Notes: generated from the sequence alone by a model not told the origin. Shown: positions 21,193-29,397, counted from the first letter of the stretch. The stretch: 64,000 nt of DNA from Nocardioides zeae (GCF_010686755.1 NZ_JAAGXA010000001.1:310001-374000); one strand, 5' to 3'. Program-made: numbers and translations.

Positions 21193-22005
21193 TCACTCGC
21201 TCGGACGGGACAGGGCGCCCAGGTCGAGGCGCTGGCCGGGAAGGATCAGGTCGGGGTCGGGCCCGATGACGGCGGCGTTCGCGCGGTGCAGCGCGAGGGT
21301 CGCCTCGAGCACGGCGGCGTCGTCGGCTGCGGCCGGCAGGTGGGCCGCCGCGATCGACCAGAGGTCGTCGCCGGCCACGACCACGTGGCTGGGCCGGCTG
21401 GGCCGGCTGGGCTGGTCGGGCTGGTCGGGCTGGCTGGGCTGGTCGGGCTGGTCCGCGGCGGCGCCAGCGGCCGCGGCGGGTCCGGGGTCGGGGATCGTGC
21501 CGCCGGGTCGGTCGGGCAGGGGTAGGCCGTCGAGCAGGTCCGCCGTCGGGGACGCGCCCCGGCCCCCGGCGACCGCCCCGGCCGCCGTCACGGCCCCCAC
21601 CGTCGTGTCGCCGGTCGTGGACGGCTCCCCCGCGGGGCCCGCCGCGGGCTGCGCGCTCGCCGGCTGGGCCAGGGCCACCGCGGTCGTCGCGCCGAGGGCC
21701 AGGAGCACCCCGCGGCGCAGTGCGGCGGGGCAGCCACGGCGCCGTCGCTCGCTGCCACGCAGGGCGTCGACGCAGACGAGCGCCACGAGCACCCAGCACC
21801 AGGGCGCCGCCACGAGGAGCGCCGTCGACGCGAGCGCGACGAGGAGCGCGTCGTACGTCGGGTCGGTGCGGCCGCCGGCGAGGACGGCGTCGACGAGCGG
21901 TGCCACGCCCGGCAGGGCGAGCGTGACGACGCCGCCGAGGAGGAGGGAGGCGAGGAGCGCGACGACGGCCACCCGCCACCGCGCGACGCCAGCGAAGGAA
22001 GACAT
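21193..22005 (-). CDS. Membrane LysM-domain protein
   Basis: A 270-residue protein. Three membrane segments lie in the first ~130 residues (residues ~8-30, 47-75 and 85-120 roughly), then a long Pro/Ala/Asp/Gln linker, and a C-terminal LysM domain from VVVAGDDLWSIAAAHL to LILPGQRLDLGAL, which should bind peptidoglycan. The start at ATG 22005 is preceded by AAAGG; a longer frame upstream would add 13 basic residues and is possible. It heads a two-gene operon with the Rv3235-like gene. The linker is encoded by a degenerate tandem repeat. Confidence 0.7.
   Translation of the reverse strand: MSSFAGVARWRVAVVALLASLLLGGVVTLALPGVAPLVDAVLAGGRTDPTYDALLVALASTALLVAAPWCWVLVALVCVDALRGSERRRRGCPAALRRGVLLALGATTAVALAQPASAQPAAGPAGEPSTTGDTTVGAVTAAGAVAGGRGASPTADLLDGLPLPDRPGGTIPDPGPAAAAGAAADQPDQPSQPDQPDQPSRPSRPSHVVVAGDDLWSIAAAHLPAAADDAAVLEATLALHRANAAVIGPDPDLILPGQRLDLGALSRPSE
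21388..21452 (-). repeat. Degenerate 9-10-bp repeats coding a Gln/Pro/Asp/Ser linker
   Basis: Runs of GGGCTGGTCGGGCTGG-like words encode DQPDQPSQP and SRPSRPS units just before the LysM domain. The pattern is prone to slippage, so linker length may vary between strains. Confidence 0.75.
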
Positions 22006-22071
22006 CCCGAGACCTTTGCGTTTGCGTGCGTTTGCTTCATTCAACGCGTGGTGAAGCGCATCGTCAAAGGG

Positions 22072-22080
22072 TTGTCCACA
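22072..22080 (+). promoter_or_regulatory. Single consensus DnaA box
   Basis: TTGTCCACA is the preferred actinobacterial DnaA box. It is alone (no cluster, no dnaA/dnaN nearby), in the divergent region between the LysM gene and the next gene, and is preceded at 22015-22034 by TTTGCG-type repeats. It could make either gene DnaA-responsive or titrate DnaA, or be chance. Confidence 0.3.
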
Positions 22081-22094
22081 ACTGGTGGCGCTGG

Positions 22095-22100
22095 CAGGCT
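22095..22100 (+). promoter_or_regulatory. -10 element of the 22.1-kb gene (leaderless)
   Basis: CAGGCT ends six bases before GTG 22107. Confidence 0.35.
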
Positions 22101-22106
22101 CATCCC

Positions 22107-22670
22107 GTGACCTCCGACGCGCGCCTGTTCGCCCTCTTCGACGAGCTGGAGCAGGAGGCGACGGCCGCCTACGACCGCGAGCGCACGCTGGAGGTGGGGG
22201 ACCGGAGCCGGGCGGAGTACCGCGCGGTGACGTTGGCCAGCCGGATCGTGGCGTCCGCCGACACCGAGGTGTCGTTCGAGGTCGAGGGGGTCGGCACGGT
22301 GCGGGGCACGATCGGCCGCACGGGCGACGGGTGGTGCCTCGTGCGGGCAGCGGCGGCGGACTGGGTCGTGGCCCTCGCAGCCGTCGAGGCCGTCCGCGGC
22401 GCCTCGGAGCGCTCGCGCCCGGAGGTCACCTGGTCACCGGTCCAGCGGCTGGGCCTGGGGTCCGCGCTCCGCAGGCTCGCCGACGCCGAGACCGAGTGCG
22501 TGCTCCACCAACGCTCCGGCACGCGCCACGAGTGCGTCGTACGGCGCGTGGGAGCCGACTTCGTGGAGGTCGCCGTGCGAGGTGGCCGCGGCGGTCGCGA
22601 GCGACGGAGCGTGCTCGTCGCGACGGCGGCGATCGCGGCCGTGCGCAGCGGGCTGTCGGCTCCCGCCTAG
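22107..22670 (+). CDS. Hypothetical protein, 187 residues
   Basis: I do not recognise this protein. It starts with a short acidic helix (LFALFDELEQEATAAYDRER) and then shows two similar small beta-rich units, one at ~55-95 (VSFEVEGVGTVRGTIGRTG, DWVVALAAVEAVRG) and one at ~130-180 (TECVLHQRSG, DFVEVAV, VATAAIAAVRSG), as in a tandem Sm- or SH3-like fold. No signal peptide or membrane segment. The start was set by the -10 spacing. It is divergent from the LysM gene and convergent with tatB. Confidence 0.6.
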   Translation: MTSDARLFALFDELEQEATAAYDRERTLEVGDRSRAEYRAVTLASRIVASADTEVSFEVEGVGTVRGTIGRTGDGWCLVRAAAADWVVALAAVEAVRGASERSRPEVTWSPVQRLGLGSALRRLADAETECVLHQRSGTRHECVVRRVGADFVEVAVRGGRGGRERRSVLVATAAIAAVRSGLSAPA

Positions 22671-22713
22671 GCGGCGTGCGGGCGCCGCCTGGCCGCGGCG
22701 GCCCAGGAGTCGG

Positions 22714-23043
22714 TCAGGTCGCGTCCGCGTCGTACGGCGGGACCTCGCCGGCCGTCAGTGGACGCTGACCGTCGCGCACCGGCTTGTCCATCTCGTCCTC
22801 GGCCAGCGCCTCCATGATGTGCTTGCGCACGATCGTGCGGGGGTCGAGGTCGCGGAGCTCGAGGTCGGCGTACTCCGGTCCGAGCTCCGAGCGGAGGTCG
22901 TCGCGCGCCGTGCGCGCGAACCCGCGCAGCTGGCGCACCATCTGGCCGGCCTGCTTCGCCACCTGCGGGAGGCGGTCGGGACCGAGCACCATCATCGCGA
23001 CGAGCCCGATGACGGCGAGCTCGGGCAGGCCGATGCCGAACAC
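22714..23043 (-). CDS. tatB: Sec-independent protein translocase subunit TatB
   Basis: A 109-residue protein with the N-terminal membrane helix GIGLPELAVIGLVAMMVLGPDRLP (read in parts, residues 3-26), the Glu in LPEL and the Gly-Pro hinge, then an amphipathic helix (LPQVAKQAGQMVRQLRGFARTAR) and an acidic tail ending in ADAT. Its length and long amphipathic region favour TatB over TatA. It begins one base after the mrp stop on the same strand. tatA and tatC are not in this window. It would work in the membrane with TatC to recognise twin-arginine signal peptides. Confidence 0.85.
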   Translation of the reverse strand: MFGIGLPELAVIGLVAMMVLGPDRLPQVAKQAGQMVRQLRGFARTARDDLRSELGPEYADLELRDLDPRTIVRKHIMEALAEDEMDKPVRDGQRPLTAGEVPPYDADAT

Positions 23044-23044
23044 G

Positions 23045-24208
23045 TCAGAACTTCGCGGTCGGCGTGAGTCCGAGCTGCATCCCCGCGAGCCCGCGGCCGC
23101 GGCCCGTCAGTCCCTGGGCGATCGCGAGCAGCTGCTGCGCGGCCGGCGTCGTCGGGTCGGACTCGACGATGGGCTTGCCCGCGTCCCCGCCCTCGCGCAG
23201 CGACGGGTCGAGCGGGATGCGACCGAGCACGCGCACGTCGTAGCCGAACCGCTGGGAGAGCGTCGCCGCCACGCGGTCACCGCCGCCGCTGCCGAAGATC
23301 TCGAGCTTCTCGCCGGACTCGGGGCTGACGAAGTAGCTCATGTTCTCGACGACGCCGACCACGCGCTGGTGCATCATCGAGGCCATCGTGCCCGCGCGCT
23401 CGGCGACCTCGGCGGCCGCCTCCTGCGGGGTCGTGACGACGACGACCTCGGCGTTCGGCAGGTGCTGGCCGAGCGAGATCGCGATGTCGCCGGTGCCCGG
23501 GGGCAGGTCGAGCAGCAGCGCGTCGAGGTCGCCCCAGTAGACGTCGGAGAGCATCTGCACGAGCGCCCGGTCGAGCATGGGCCCGCGCCACGCGACCACC
23601 TGGTCGCGACGGGGCTTGAGCATGCCGATGGAGATCACCGAGACGCCCGACGGGGTGGGGACGGGCATGATCAGGTCGTCGACCTGGGTGGGGCGCGCGT
23701 CCGCGACGCCCAGCATGGCCGGCACGGAGTGGCCGTAGATGTCGGCGTCGACGACGCCGACCTTGAGGCCCTGCTGCGCCATCGCGAGCGCCAGGTTGAC
23801 GGTGACCGACGACTTGCCGACACCCCCCTTGCCGCTGGCGATCGCGAACACCCGCGTCAGCGAACCGGGCTGGGCGAAGGGGATCTCGCGCTGCGCCTGG
23901 CCGCCGCGGAGCGTCTCCTGCAGGCCCTGTCGCTGGTCGGCGTTCATCACGCCCAGCTCGACCTCGACCGAGGAGACCCCGGGGAGCCCGCCCACCGCGG
24001 CGGTGACGTCGCGGTTGATCGTGTCCTTGAGCGGGCAGCCGGCCACCGTCAGGAGGACCTTGACGTGCACGGCCCCCTCCGGTGACACCGCGACGTCGTC
24101 CACCATGCCGAGCTCGGTGATCGGTCGCTTGATCTCGGGGTCGTTCACGCGGGCGAGCGCGGCCGTGACCTGCTCGACGCTCGGCGTGCCCGTGGGGGTG
24201 CCACTCAT
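23045..24208 (-). CDS. mrp: Mrp/ApbC-family Fe-S cluster carrier P-loop ATPase
   Basis: A 387-residue protein. An N-terminal MIP18/DUF59 domain (residues ~8-85, with INRDV and VAGCPLKDT) is fused to the Mrp ATPase: deviant Walker A IASGKGGVGKSSVTVNLA near residue 125 and LLLDLPPGTGDIAISLGQ. The Mrp CxxC of some family members is absent. It loads or carries Fe-S clusters. Leaderless ATG start at 24208, seven bases after TAGGCT. The neighbouring order tatB-mrp-DUF1003-MgtE-N recalls the M. tuberculosis Rv1224-Rv1232 region (from memory). Confidence 0.9.
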   Translation of the reverse strand: MSGTPTGTPSVEQVTAALARVNDPEIKRPITELGMVDDVAVSPEGAVHVKVLLTVAGCPLKDTINRDVTAAVGGLPGVSSVEVELGVMNADQRQGLQETLRGGQAQREIPFAQPGSLTRVFAIASGKGGVGKSSVTVNLALAMAQQGLKVGVVDADIYGHSVPAMLGVADARPTQVDDLIMPVPTPSGVSVISIGMLKPRRDQVVAWRGPMLDRALVQMLSDVYWGDLDALLLDLPPGTGDIAISLGQHLPNAEVVVVTTPQEAAAEVAERAGTMASMMHQRVVGVVENMSYFVSPESGEKLEIFGSGGGDRVAATLSQRFGYDVRVLGRIPLDPSLREGGDAGKPIVESDPTTPAAQQLLAIAQGLTGRGRGLAGMQLGLTPTAKF

Positions 24209-24215
24209 GGACGCC

Positions 24216-24221
24216 AGCCTA
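24216..24221 (-). promoter_or_regulatory. -10 element of mrp (leaderless), inside the DUF1003 stop
   Basis: Minus-strand TAGGCT; its TAG is the stop codon of the upstream DUF1003 gene. It ends seven bases before the mrp ATG. Confidence 0.5.
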
Positions 24222-24794
24222 ACCGTCGCCGGGTGCGCGCCGAGCGGTGTGGTCCTCCCGGGCGTCCCGCTCGGCCCGCGGATCACGGCCACCGGCGCCG
24301 TCCCGCTCGTCGCGGGCCTCCTCCAGCTCGGCGAGGAGGCCCCGGAGCTCGCTGCGCAGGAAGTCCCGGGTGGCGACCTCGCCGACCGCCATCCGCAGCG
24401 AGGCGACCTCGCGTGCGAGGAACTCCATGTCGGCGTGCGCCCGGGCGTTCGCGCGGCGGTCCTGCTCGGCCACGACCTTGTCGCGGTTCTCCTGGCGGTT
24501 CTGGGCGAGCAGGATCAGCGGGGCGGCGTACGAGGCCTGCAGGCTGAGCATCAACGTCAGGAAGATGTAGGGGAACGGGTCGAACTGCCAGCTCGTCGGC
24601 GTGACGACGTTCCAGACGATCCACACGGCGACGAAGAGCGTCATGTAGGCGAGGAACTTCGCCGTGCCCATGAAGCGGGCGAAGTCCTCCGCGAAGCTCC
24701 CGAACGAGTCGGAGTCGTAGCTGCGTCGCCGCCGCACGAACGAGCGACGCGGGTCGCGCGGCGTGTCGAGGCGGGCGCGGTCGCGCTGGCTCAT
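24219..24794 (-). CDS. DUF1003 domain membrane protein
   Basis: A 191-residue protein. A basic N-terminus (residues 1-45) leads to GTAKFLAYMTLFVAVWIVWN and FDPFPYIFLTLMLSLQASYAAPLILLAQNRQENRDK (two membrane helices, ~50-72 and ~80-105), the DUF1003 signature, then a coiled, charged C-terminus (ADMEFLAREVASLRMAVGEV, then an acidic/basic tail). ATG overlaps the stop of the MgtE-N/CBS gene by four bases, so the two are translationally coupled. The family is uncharacterised. Confidence 0.8.
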   Translation of the reverse strand: MSQRDRARLDTPRDPRRSFVRRRRSYDSDSFGSFAEDFARFMGTAKFLAYMTLFVAVWIVWNVVTPTSWQFDPFPYIFLTLMLSLQASYAAPLILLAQNRQENRDKVVAEQDRRANARAHADMEFLAREVASLRMAVGEVATRDFLRSELRGLLAELEEARDERDGAGGRDPRAERDAREDHTARRAPGDG

Positions 24795-26059
24795 GCCCCG
24801 GCCTCCCGGCGCTCGGCGCGCTCGGCGGCGCGCTCGCGCCAGTCCTCGGGCAGCAGGTGGTCGAGGAGGTCGTCGACGGTGACGGCCCCGAGCAGGCGCC
24901 CCTGGTCGTCGGTGACCGGCGCCGCGACCAGGTTGTACGTCGCGAGGTGCGCCGCCACCTCGTCCATGGTGGCGTCCGGACGCAGCGGGTCGAGCGACTT
25001 GTCGATCGCCGTCGCCGCGAGGCTCGACGGGGGCTCGCGGAGCAGCCGTTGGATGTGCGCGGCGCCGAGGAGGCGGCCCGTGGGGGTCTCCAGCGGCGGA
25101 CGGCACACGAACACGAGGGCCGCCAGCGACGGCGTGATGTCCTCGTTGCGCACGTGGGCCAGGGCGTCGGCGACGGTGGCGTCGGGGGAGAGGATGACCG
25201 GCTCGGGCGTCATCATGCCGCCGGCCGTCTCCTCGGCGTAGGCCATCATGCGCCGTACGTCGGCAGCCTCCTCCGGCTCCATGAGGGACAGGAGCTGGGC
25301 AGCGGTGTCGGCCGGAAGGTCGGCGATGAGGTCGGCGGCGTCGTCCGGCGACATCTCCTCGAGCACGTCGGCCGCACGCTCGGAGCCGAGCTGCTCGACG
25401 ATCTCGACCTGGTCCTCCTCGGGCATCTCCTCGAGGAGCTCGGCCAGGCGCTCGTCGTCGAGGGCGAGCACGACGGAGCGGCGTCGCTCGTCGGGGAGGT
25501 CGTGCACCATGCGGGCGGCGTCGGCGGGGCGCATCTCGGCGAGCGCCGCCAGGAGCTGGGTGGCGCCCTGCGCCTCGTCCTTCCGGCCCAGTCCCTCGAC
25601 CTCGCCCCACTCCACCACGTGCGTCTGGCCGCGCCGCCGGAAGCCGCGGGCGGCCTCCTGCACGGCCACGCGGCTGACGAACCAGTCCCGGGTGCGGCCC
25701 TGCTCGACGGCGATGTCGAAGACGACGCCCGCCACGTCCGAGTGGCGCAGGGTCACCCGGCTGTCGAGCATCTGCGCGATGACGAGGATCTCCGTCGGGC
25801 GCTGCTCGAAGCGGCGCACGTTGAGCAGCCCGGTGGTGGCGACGTGGTCGGTCTCGATGGCCAGCACGCGGGTCATCGGGAGGAAGACGCGACGCCGACC
25901 GAACACCTCGGTCACCAGGCCCACGACGCGGGGCGCACCGCCGTCGCTGCGGAGCACCACCACGAGGTCGCGCACCTTGCCCACCTGTTCGCCCTGCGGG
26001 TCGAAGACCGGCAGGCCGAGCAGGCGGGCGGCGTACACGCGCGGGGTCGGGGAGCTCAC
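24791..26059 (-). CDS. Soluble PRC-barrel / MgtE-N / CBS-domain protein
   Basis: A 422-residue protein without membrane helices. Residues ~1-155 form two PRC-barrel-like modules (LLGLPVFDPQGEQVGKVRDLVV; HSDVAGVVFDIAVEQG). Residues ~165-285 match the MgtE N-terminal superhelix (LLEEMPEEDQVEIVEQLGSERAADVLEEMSPDDAADLI, in parts). Residues ~285-415 are a CBS pair (GGMMTPEPVILSPDATVADAL; ATMDEVAAHLATYNLVAAPVTDDQGRLLG in parts). The MgtE channel domain is missing, so this looks like the Mg2+/nucleotide-sensing half only. Coupled to the DUF1003 membrane protein, which may be its partner (inference). Leaderless GTG at 26059. Confidence 0.8.
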   Translation of the reverse strand: MSSPTPRVYAARLLGLPVFDPQGEQVGKVRDLVVVLRSDGGAPRVVGLVTEVFGRRRVFLPMTRVLAIETDHVATTGLLNVRRFEQRPTEILVIAQMLDSRVTLRHSDVAGVVFDIAVEQGRTRDWFVSRVAVQEAARGFRRRGQTHVVEWGEVEGLGRKDEAQGATQLLAALAEMRPADAARMVHDLPDERRRSVVLALDDERLAELLEEMPEEDQVEIVEQLGSERAADVLEEMSPDDAADLIADLPADTAAQLLSLMEPEEAADVRRMMAYAEETAGGMMTPEPVILSPDATVADALAHVRNEDITPSLAALVFVCRPPLETPTGRLLGAAHIQRLLREPPSSLAATAIDKSLDPLRPDATMDEVAAHLATYNLVAAPVTDDQGRLLGAVTVDDLLDHLLPEDWRERAAERAERREAGA

Positions 26060-26065
26060 GGGTCA

Positions 26066-26071
26066 ACGCTA
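26066..26071 (-). promoter_or_regulatory. -10 element of the MgtE-N/CBS gene (leaderless)
   Basis: Minus-strand TAGCGT ends six bases before the GTG at 26059. Confidence 0.45.
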
Positions 26072-26102
26072 CCGCTCCGGGGCGGCGCCGGACGCCGCGC
26101 CG

Positions 26103-27479
26103 TCAGACGGTCAGCAGCACCACGATCAGCAGCACCAGCACGGCTGCCGCCGCGACCGCCAGCGCGGCGATCGCCTGCCCCGACGGACCACCCGACGGAC
26201 CACCCGAGGACGCCGGCGGGTTCGGGCGTCCGCCCGGCCCGTGCAGGGGCGGCGGCCCCGGACGCGCCGGGTTCGAGGGGCGGGACGGCGTCGACGGGTT
26301 CGACGGGCTCGAGCCGCCCGGGCGCGGCGCGGGCCGCGGCAACGGGGTGGCGGGGTTCGACGGGCTGGACCCGCGGCTGTTCGCCCCTCCGGGGGGCGCG
26401 TACGGCGGGGGCGCCTTCCGCGCACCGCCCGGCCGCGGCGCACCGGGCCGCGCGGGCAGTCCGGCGCTGGACCCGGCCGAGGCGGCGTCCCCGCGGTAGG
26501 GCGGGGGCGTGCGGCGGTTCGGGCTGGAGCCGGCGCTGTGGCCCGACGAGGAGGGGTGGGACCCGCCCGTGCCGCCCGAACCGGCGGCGCCACCCGGCCC
26601 GGCGGCACCGCCGCGGTCCGGGACGAGGCGCAGCTCGTCGCGGGTGCGCGCCCGGTCGGCGACCGCACGCAGGTCGCGGCGCATCGCGGCGGCGTCGGGG
26701 TAGCGGGCGGCCGGGTCCTTGGCCATGGAGCGCCGCAGGACGGCGTTGACCATCCGCGCCAGGGGGTCCGTCTCCTGGAACTGCGGCACGGGCTCGTTGA
26801 GGTGCGCGAGCCCCACCTCCACGTCGGTGCCCGCGAACGGGGGCCGACCCGCGAGCGTCGTCCAGAGCACGCAGCCGAGCGCGTAGATGTCGCTCGCCGG
26901 CGAGGCGACCTCGCCACGGCAGCGCTCCGGCGCCATGTAGCCCATCGTGCCGGCGACGGAACCGGCCACGGTGAGCCCGGGCTGGTCGCCCTGGGCGATG
27001 CCGAAGTCGCACAGGTAGGCGTGCAGGTCGTCGCTCGAGTCGCGCAGCAGCACGTTGCTCGGCTTCACGTCGCGGTGGATGACGCCGGCCGCGTGGGCGT
27101 CGTGGAGCGCCCCCGCCGTCTGGGCCACCACCGTCGCCGCCTCGCGCACCGGGAGCCCGCCCTGGGCCTTGATGGCCTGCCCCAGGTCGCCCCCGCGGAC
27201 GTTCTGCATCGCGATGTAGAGGCAGCCGTCCTGCTCGCCGTGGTCGTAGATGTGGATGACGTGCACCGAGTCCAGGCGTGCCAGCGTCGACGCCTCGCGC
27301 ACGAAGCGCTCGTGGTAGTCGTCCTGCGCGGCGTACTGCGGCGAGAGCACCTTGAGCGCCACCGTGCGGCCGAGGCCGGACTGCTCCGCGGCGTACACCA
27401 CGCCCATGCCGCCCTGGCCGATCTGGTCGGTGATCCGGTAGGCGCCGAAATCGTCACCCACCTGGGGGAACTTCGCCAC
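26103..27479 (-). CDS. Ser/Thr protein kinase with C-terminal membrane tail
   Basis: A 458-residue kinase. Gly-rich loop GQGGMGVVYA at 21-30, catalytic Lys43, HRDVKPSN with His135-Asp137, CDFG with Asp158, and APERCRG in the activation segment; catalytic domain ~12-275. It is followed by a ~150-residue Pro/Gly/Ser/Arg linker and ends in a single hydrophobic helix (last ~23 residues, ending VVLLTV) with no extracytoplasmic domain: a tail-anchored layout. GTG start behind GAGGAGG. It lies 124 bases downstream of a close paralogue on the same strand. Confidence 0.9.
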   Translation of the reverse strand: MAKFPQVGDDFGAYRITDQIGQGGMGVVYAAEQSGLGRTVALKVLSPQYAAQDDYHERFVREASTLARLDSVHVIHIYDHGEQDGCLYIAMQNVRGGDLGQAIKAQGGLPVREAATVVAQTAGALHDAHAAGVIHRDVKPSNVLLRDSSDDLHAYLCDFGIAQGDQPGLTVAGSVAGTMGYMAPERCRGEVASPASDIYALGCVLWTTLAGRPPFAGTDVEVGLAHLNEPVPQFQETDPLARMVNAVLRRSMAKDPAARYPDAAAMRRDLRAVADRARTRDELRLVPDRGGAAGPGGAAGSGGTGGSHPSSSGHSAGSSPNRRTPPPYRGDAASAGSSAGLPARPGAPRPGGARKAPPPYAPPGGANSRGSSPSNPATPLPRPAPRPGGSSPSNPSTPSRPSNPARPGPPPLHGPGGRPNPPASSGGPSGGPSGQAIAALAVAAAAVLVLLIVVLLTV

Positions 27480-27603
27480 GCGGCCTCCTCACCGACTCGA
27501 TGCTGCTCTGCGGCCTGCGGGTCCTTGCAGTGCCGAACGAACCTATCCCACCGGGGACACGCCCAGAAACGCGTCGTGAGCAGCGGATCGGCGACCGCGG
27601 CGG

Positions 27604-29397
27604 TCAGAGCCAGCCGAACGTCGCCAGGATGGACCCGATCTCGGCGGCCGCCTCGTCCTCCGGCGTGTCGACCGACTGGCTGAAGGTCAGGGTGTGGGCC
27701 ATCCCGTCCTTCAGCGCGACGAACTGGTGGACCCGGTAGGGCACGTCGCCGGCCGCCAGCAGGGTCGCCGACTGGTAGACGGCATCGACGCCGTCGAGCG
27801 CGTAGATCCCGTGGGCCTCGATGTCCTCCGCGCCGAGCTGCTGCAGGCTGGTCATCATCCCGATGCCGACCTGGTTGAGCGTCGTGCTGCGCGGCACCGC
27901 CTCCTCGACGGTGTTGATGTTGTGGCTGAAGCCGCGGGTCGGCACCGTGGCTACCATCGCCGAGGTGATGGAGGCGGACCGGTGGTCGTAGGGCTCCCAG
28001 CCCTCGGGCGCGCGGTAGGTCAGGGCGTCCGTCGTCACGACCTCGCCCGTCGCCGGCGGCGCCGTCGCCGCGGCCGGGAACGTCGTGCCCGTCGCGGTGC
28101 TGCCGCCGAGCGGGTCGTCCGAGGTCTCCTCCGTGGTGGGGGCCGCGGTCGGGTCGGAGGTCGGGTCGGACGCGGAACCCGCGGGCTCGGTGGGCTCGGT
28201 GGGCTCCGACGAGCTGTCCCCGCTGCTCTCGTCCGTCGGGTCGTCGCGGCCCATCACGAGGGCGCCGACGACGGTGGCCGCGACGAGCACGACGCCGACG
28301 AGCGCGGCGGCGACCCAGGGGAGCGCCCGCGCACGGCCGCCCGGCTGCTGCCCACCGCCCGGGGGCAGCCCGTGGCCGAACCCGGTGCCGGACCCGGTGC
28401 GCGGGCCTGTCTGCGGCCCGGTGTGCGGCCCGGTGTGCGGGCCGGTGTGCGGCCCGGTGTGCGGGCCGGTGTGCGGGCCGGTGTGCGGGCCGGTGTGCGG
28501 GCCGGGGGCACCGGGCCGCCCCGGCAGCGGACGGGCGGGGACGCTCAGGTTCGCGTCGCGGTGCGTCGTCGCGTCGAGCGCGTGGCGGAGGTCGTCCCGC
28601 AGAGCGGCCGCGCTGCCGTGCCGGTCGGCGGGGTCCTTGGCGAGGGCGCGGCGCAGCACCTGGTTGAGCGCCGCGGTGCCCTGGTCGCTGCCGGGCAGCT
28701 GGGGCACCGGGGCCTGCAGGTGCTGCACGCCGACCTCGACGTCGCTGCCCCGGTACGGCGCGTGACCCGTCAGCGCCGCGACGAGCACGCAGCCGAGCGC
28801 GTAGACGTCCGTCGCGGGGGTCGCGTCCTCGCCGCGGCACCGCTCGGGCGCGAGGTAGGCCACCGTGCCGGCGACGGCCCCGGTCGCGGTCAGCTCCGCC
28901 CGCTCCTCCTGGGCGATGCCGAAGTCGCAGAGGTAGGAGAACGGCTCGGACCCGCCCGCGCGCAGGAGGATGTTGGAGGGCTTGACGTCGCGGTGCACGA
29001 TCCCCACCCGGTGCGCGTCCTCGAGCGCCTCGGCGACCTGGGCGGCGATGGTGAGGGCCGCACGGGCGGGCAGCGCCCCGTGGCTGCCGAGGAGGCGCCC
29101 GAGGTCGCCCCCCGCGACGTACTGCGTCGCCAGGTAGAGGCACCCCTCGATCTCGCCGTGGTCGTAGACGTGGATGACGTGGGGGGAGTCGAGCCGCGCG
29201 AGCGCCCCGGCCTCGCGTATGAAGCGACCGCGGTAGTCCTCCTGCCGCGCCAGGTGGGGCGCGAGGACCTTGAGGGCGACCGTGCGGTCGAGGCCGCGCT
29301 GCCGCGCCGCGAACACGACGCCCATGCCGCCCTGGCCGATCACGCCGGTCACCTCGTAGGGGCCGAACGCCTCGCCGACCTGCGGATACCTCGCCAC
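27604..29397 (-). CDS. Ser/Thr protein kinase with extracytoplasmic domain
   Basis: A 597-residue kinase aligned residue for residue with its neighbour through the catalytic domain: GQGGMGVVFA 21-30, Lys43, HRDVKPSN 135-142, CDFG Asp158. Then a GPHT-repeat linker (~residues 298-333), one membrane helix at ~357-380, an acidic Ser/Thr/Pro spacer and an extracytoplasmic domain (~455-597) of LpqN/PsbP-like appearance (LTYRAPEGWEPYDHRSASITSAM at its start). The ligand is unknown. GTG start behind GGAGGAG. It precedes the tail-anchored kinase; the pair arose by tandem duplication with divergence outside the catalytic domain. Confidence 0.9.
   Translation of the reverse strand: MARYPQVGEAFGPYEVTGVIGQGGMGVVFAARQRGLDRTVALKVLAPHLARQEDYRGRFIREAGALARLDSPHVIHVYDHGEIEGCLYLATQYVAGGDLGRLLGSHGALPARAALTIAAQVAEALEDAHRVGIVHRDVKPSNILLRAGGSEPFSYLCDFGIAQEERAELTATGAVAGTVAYLAPERCRGEDATPATDVYALGCVLVAALTGHAPYRGSDVEVGVQHLQAPVPQLPGSDQGTAALNQVLRRALAKDPADRHGSAAALRDDLRHALDATTHRDANLSVPARPLPGRPGAPGPHTGPHTGPHTGPHTGPHTGPHTGPHTGPQTGPRTGSGTGFGHGLPPGGGQQPGGRARALPWVAAALVGVVLVAATVVGALVMGRDDPTDESSGDSSSEPTEPTEPAGSASDPTSDPTAAPTTEETSDDPLGGSTATGTTFPAAATAPPATGEVVTTDALTYRAPEGWEPYDHRSASITSAMVATVPTRGFSHNINTVEEAVPRSTTLNQVGIGMMTSLQQLGAEDIEAHGIYALDGVDAVYQSATLLAAGDVPYRVHQFVALKDGMAHTLTFSQSVDTPEDEAAAEIGSILATFGWL
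28397..28504 (-). repeat. 12-bp tandem array coding GPHT units in a kinase linker
   Basis: Seven copies of GTGTGCGG(C/G)CCG (28421-28504) plus two degenerate units (28397-28420), coding Gly-Pro-His-Thr repeats, then Gly-Pro-Gln-Thr and Gly-Pro-Arg-Thr. The array lies between the kinase domain and the membrane helix. A unit of 12 bp keeps the frame when copy number changes. Confidence 0.92.

Noticed and set aside
22072-22080. Replication origin
   Set aside because: Only one DnaA box, no AT-rich unwinding element and no dnaA, dnaN or parB nearby.
28397-28504. CRISPR-like tandem repeat
   Set aside because: Units are 12 bp with no spacers and encode an in-frame protein linker.
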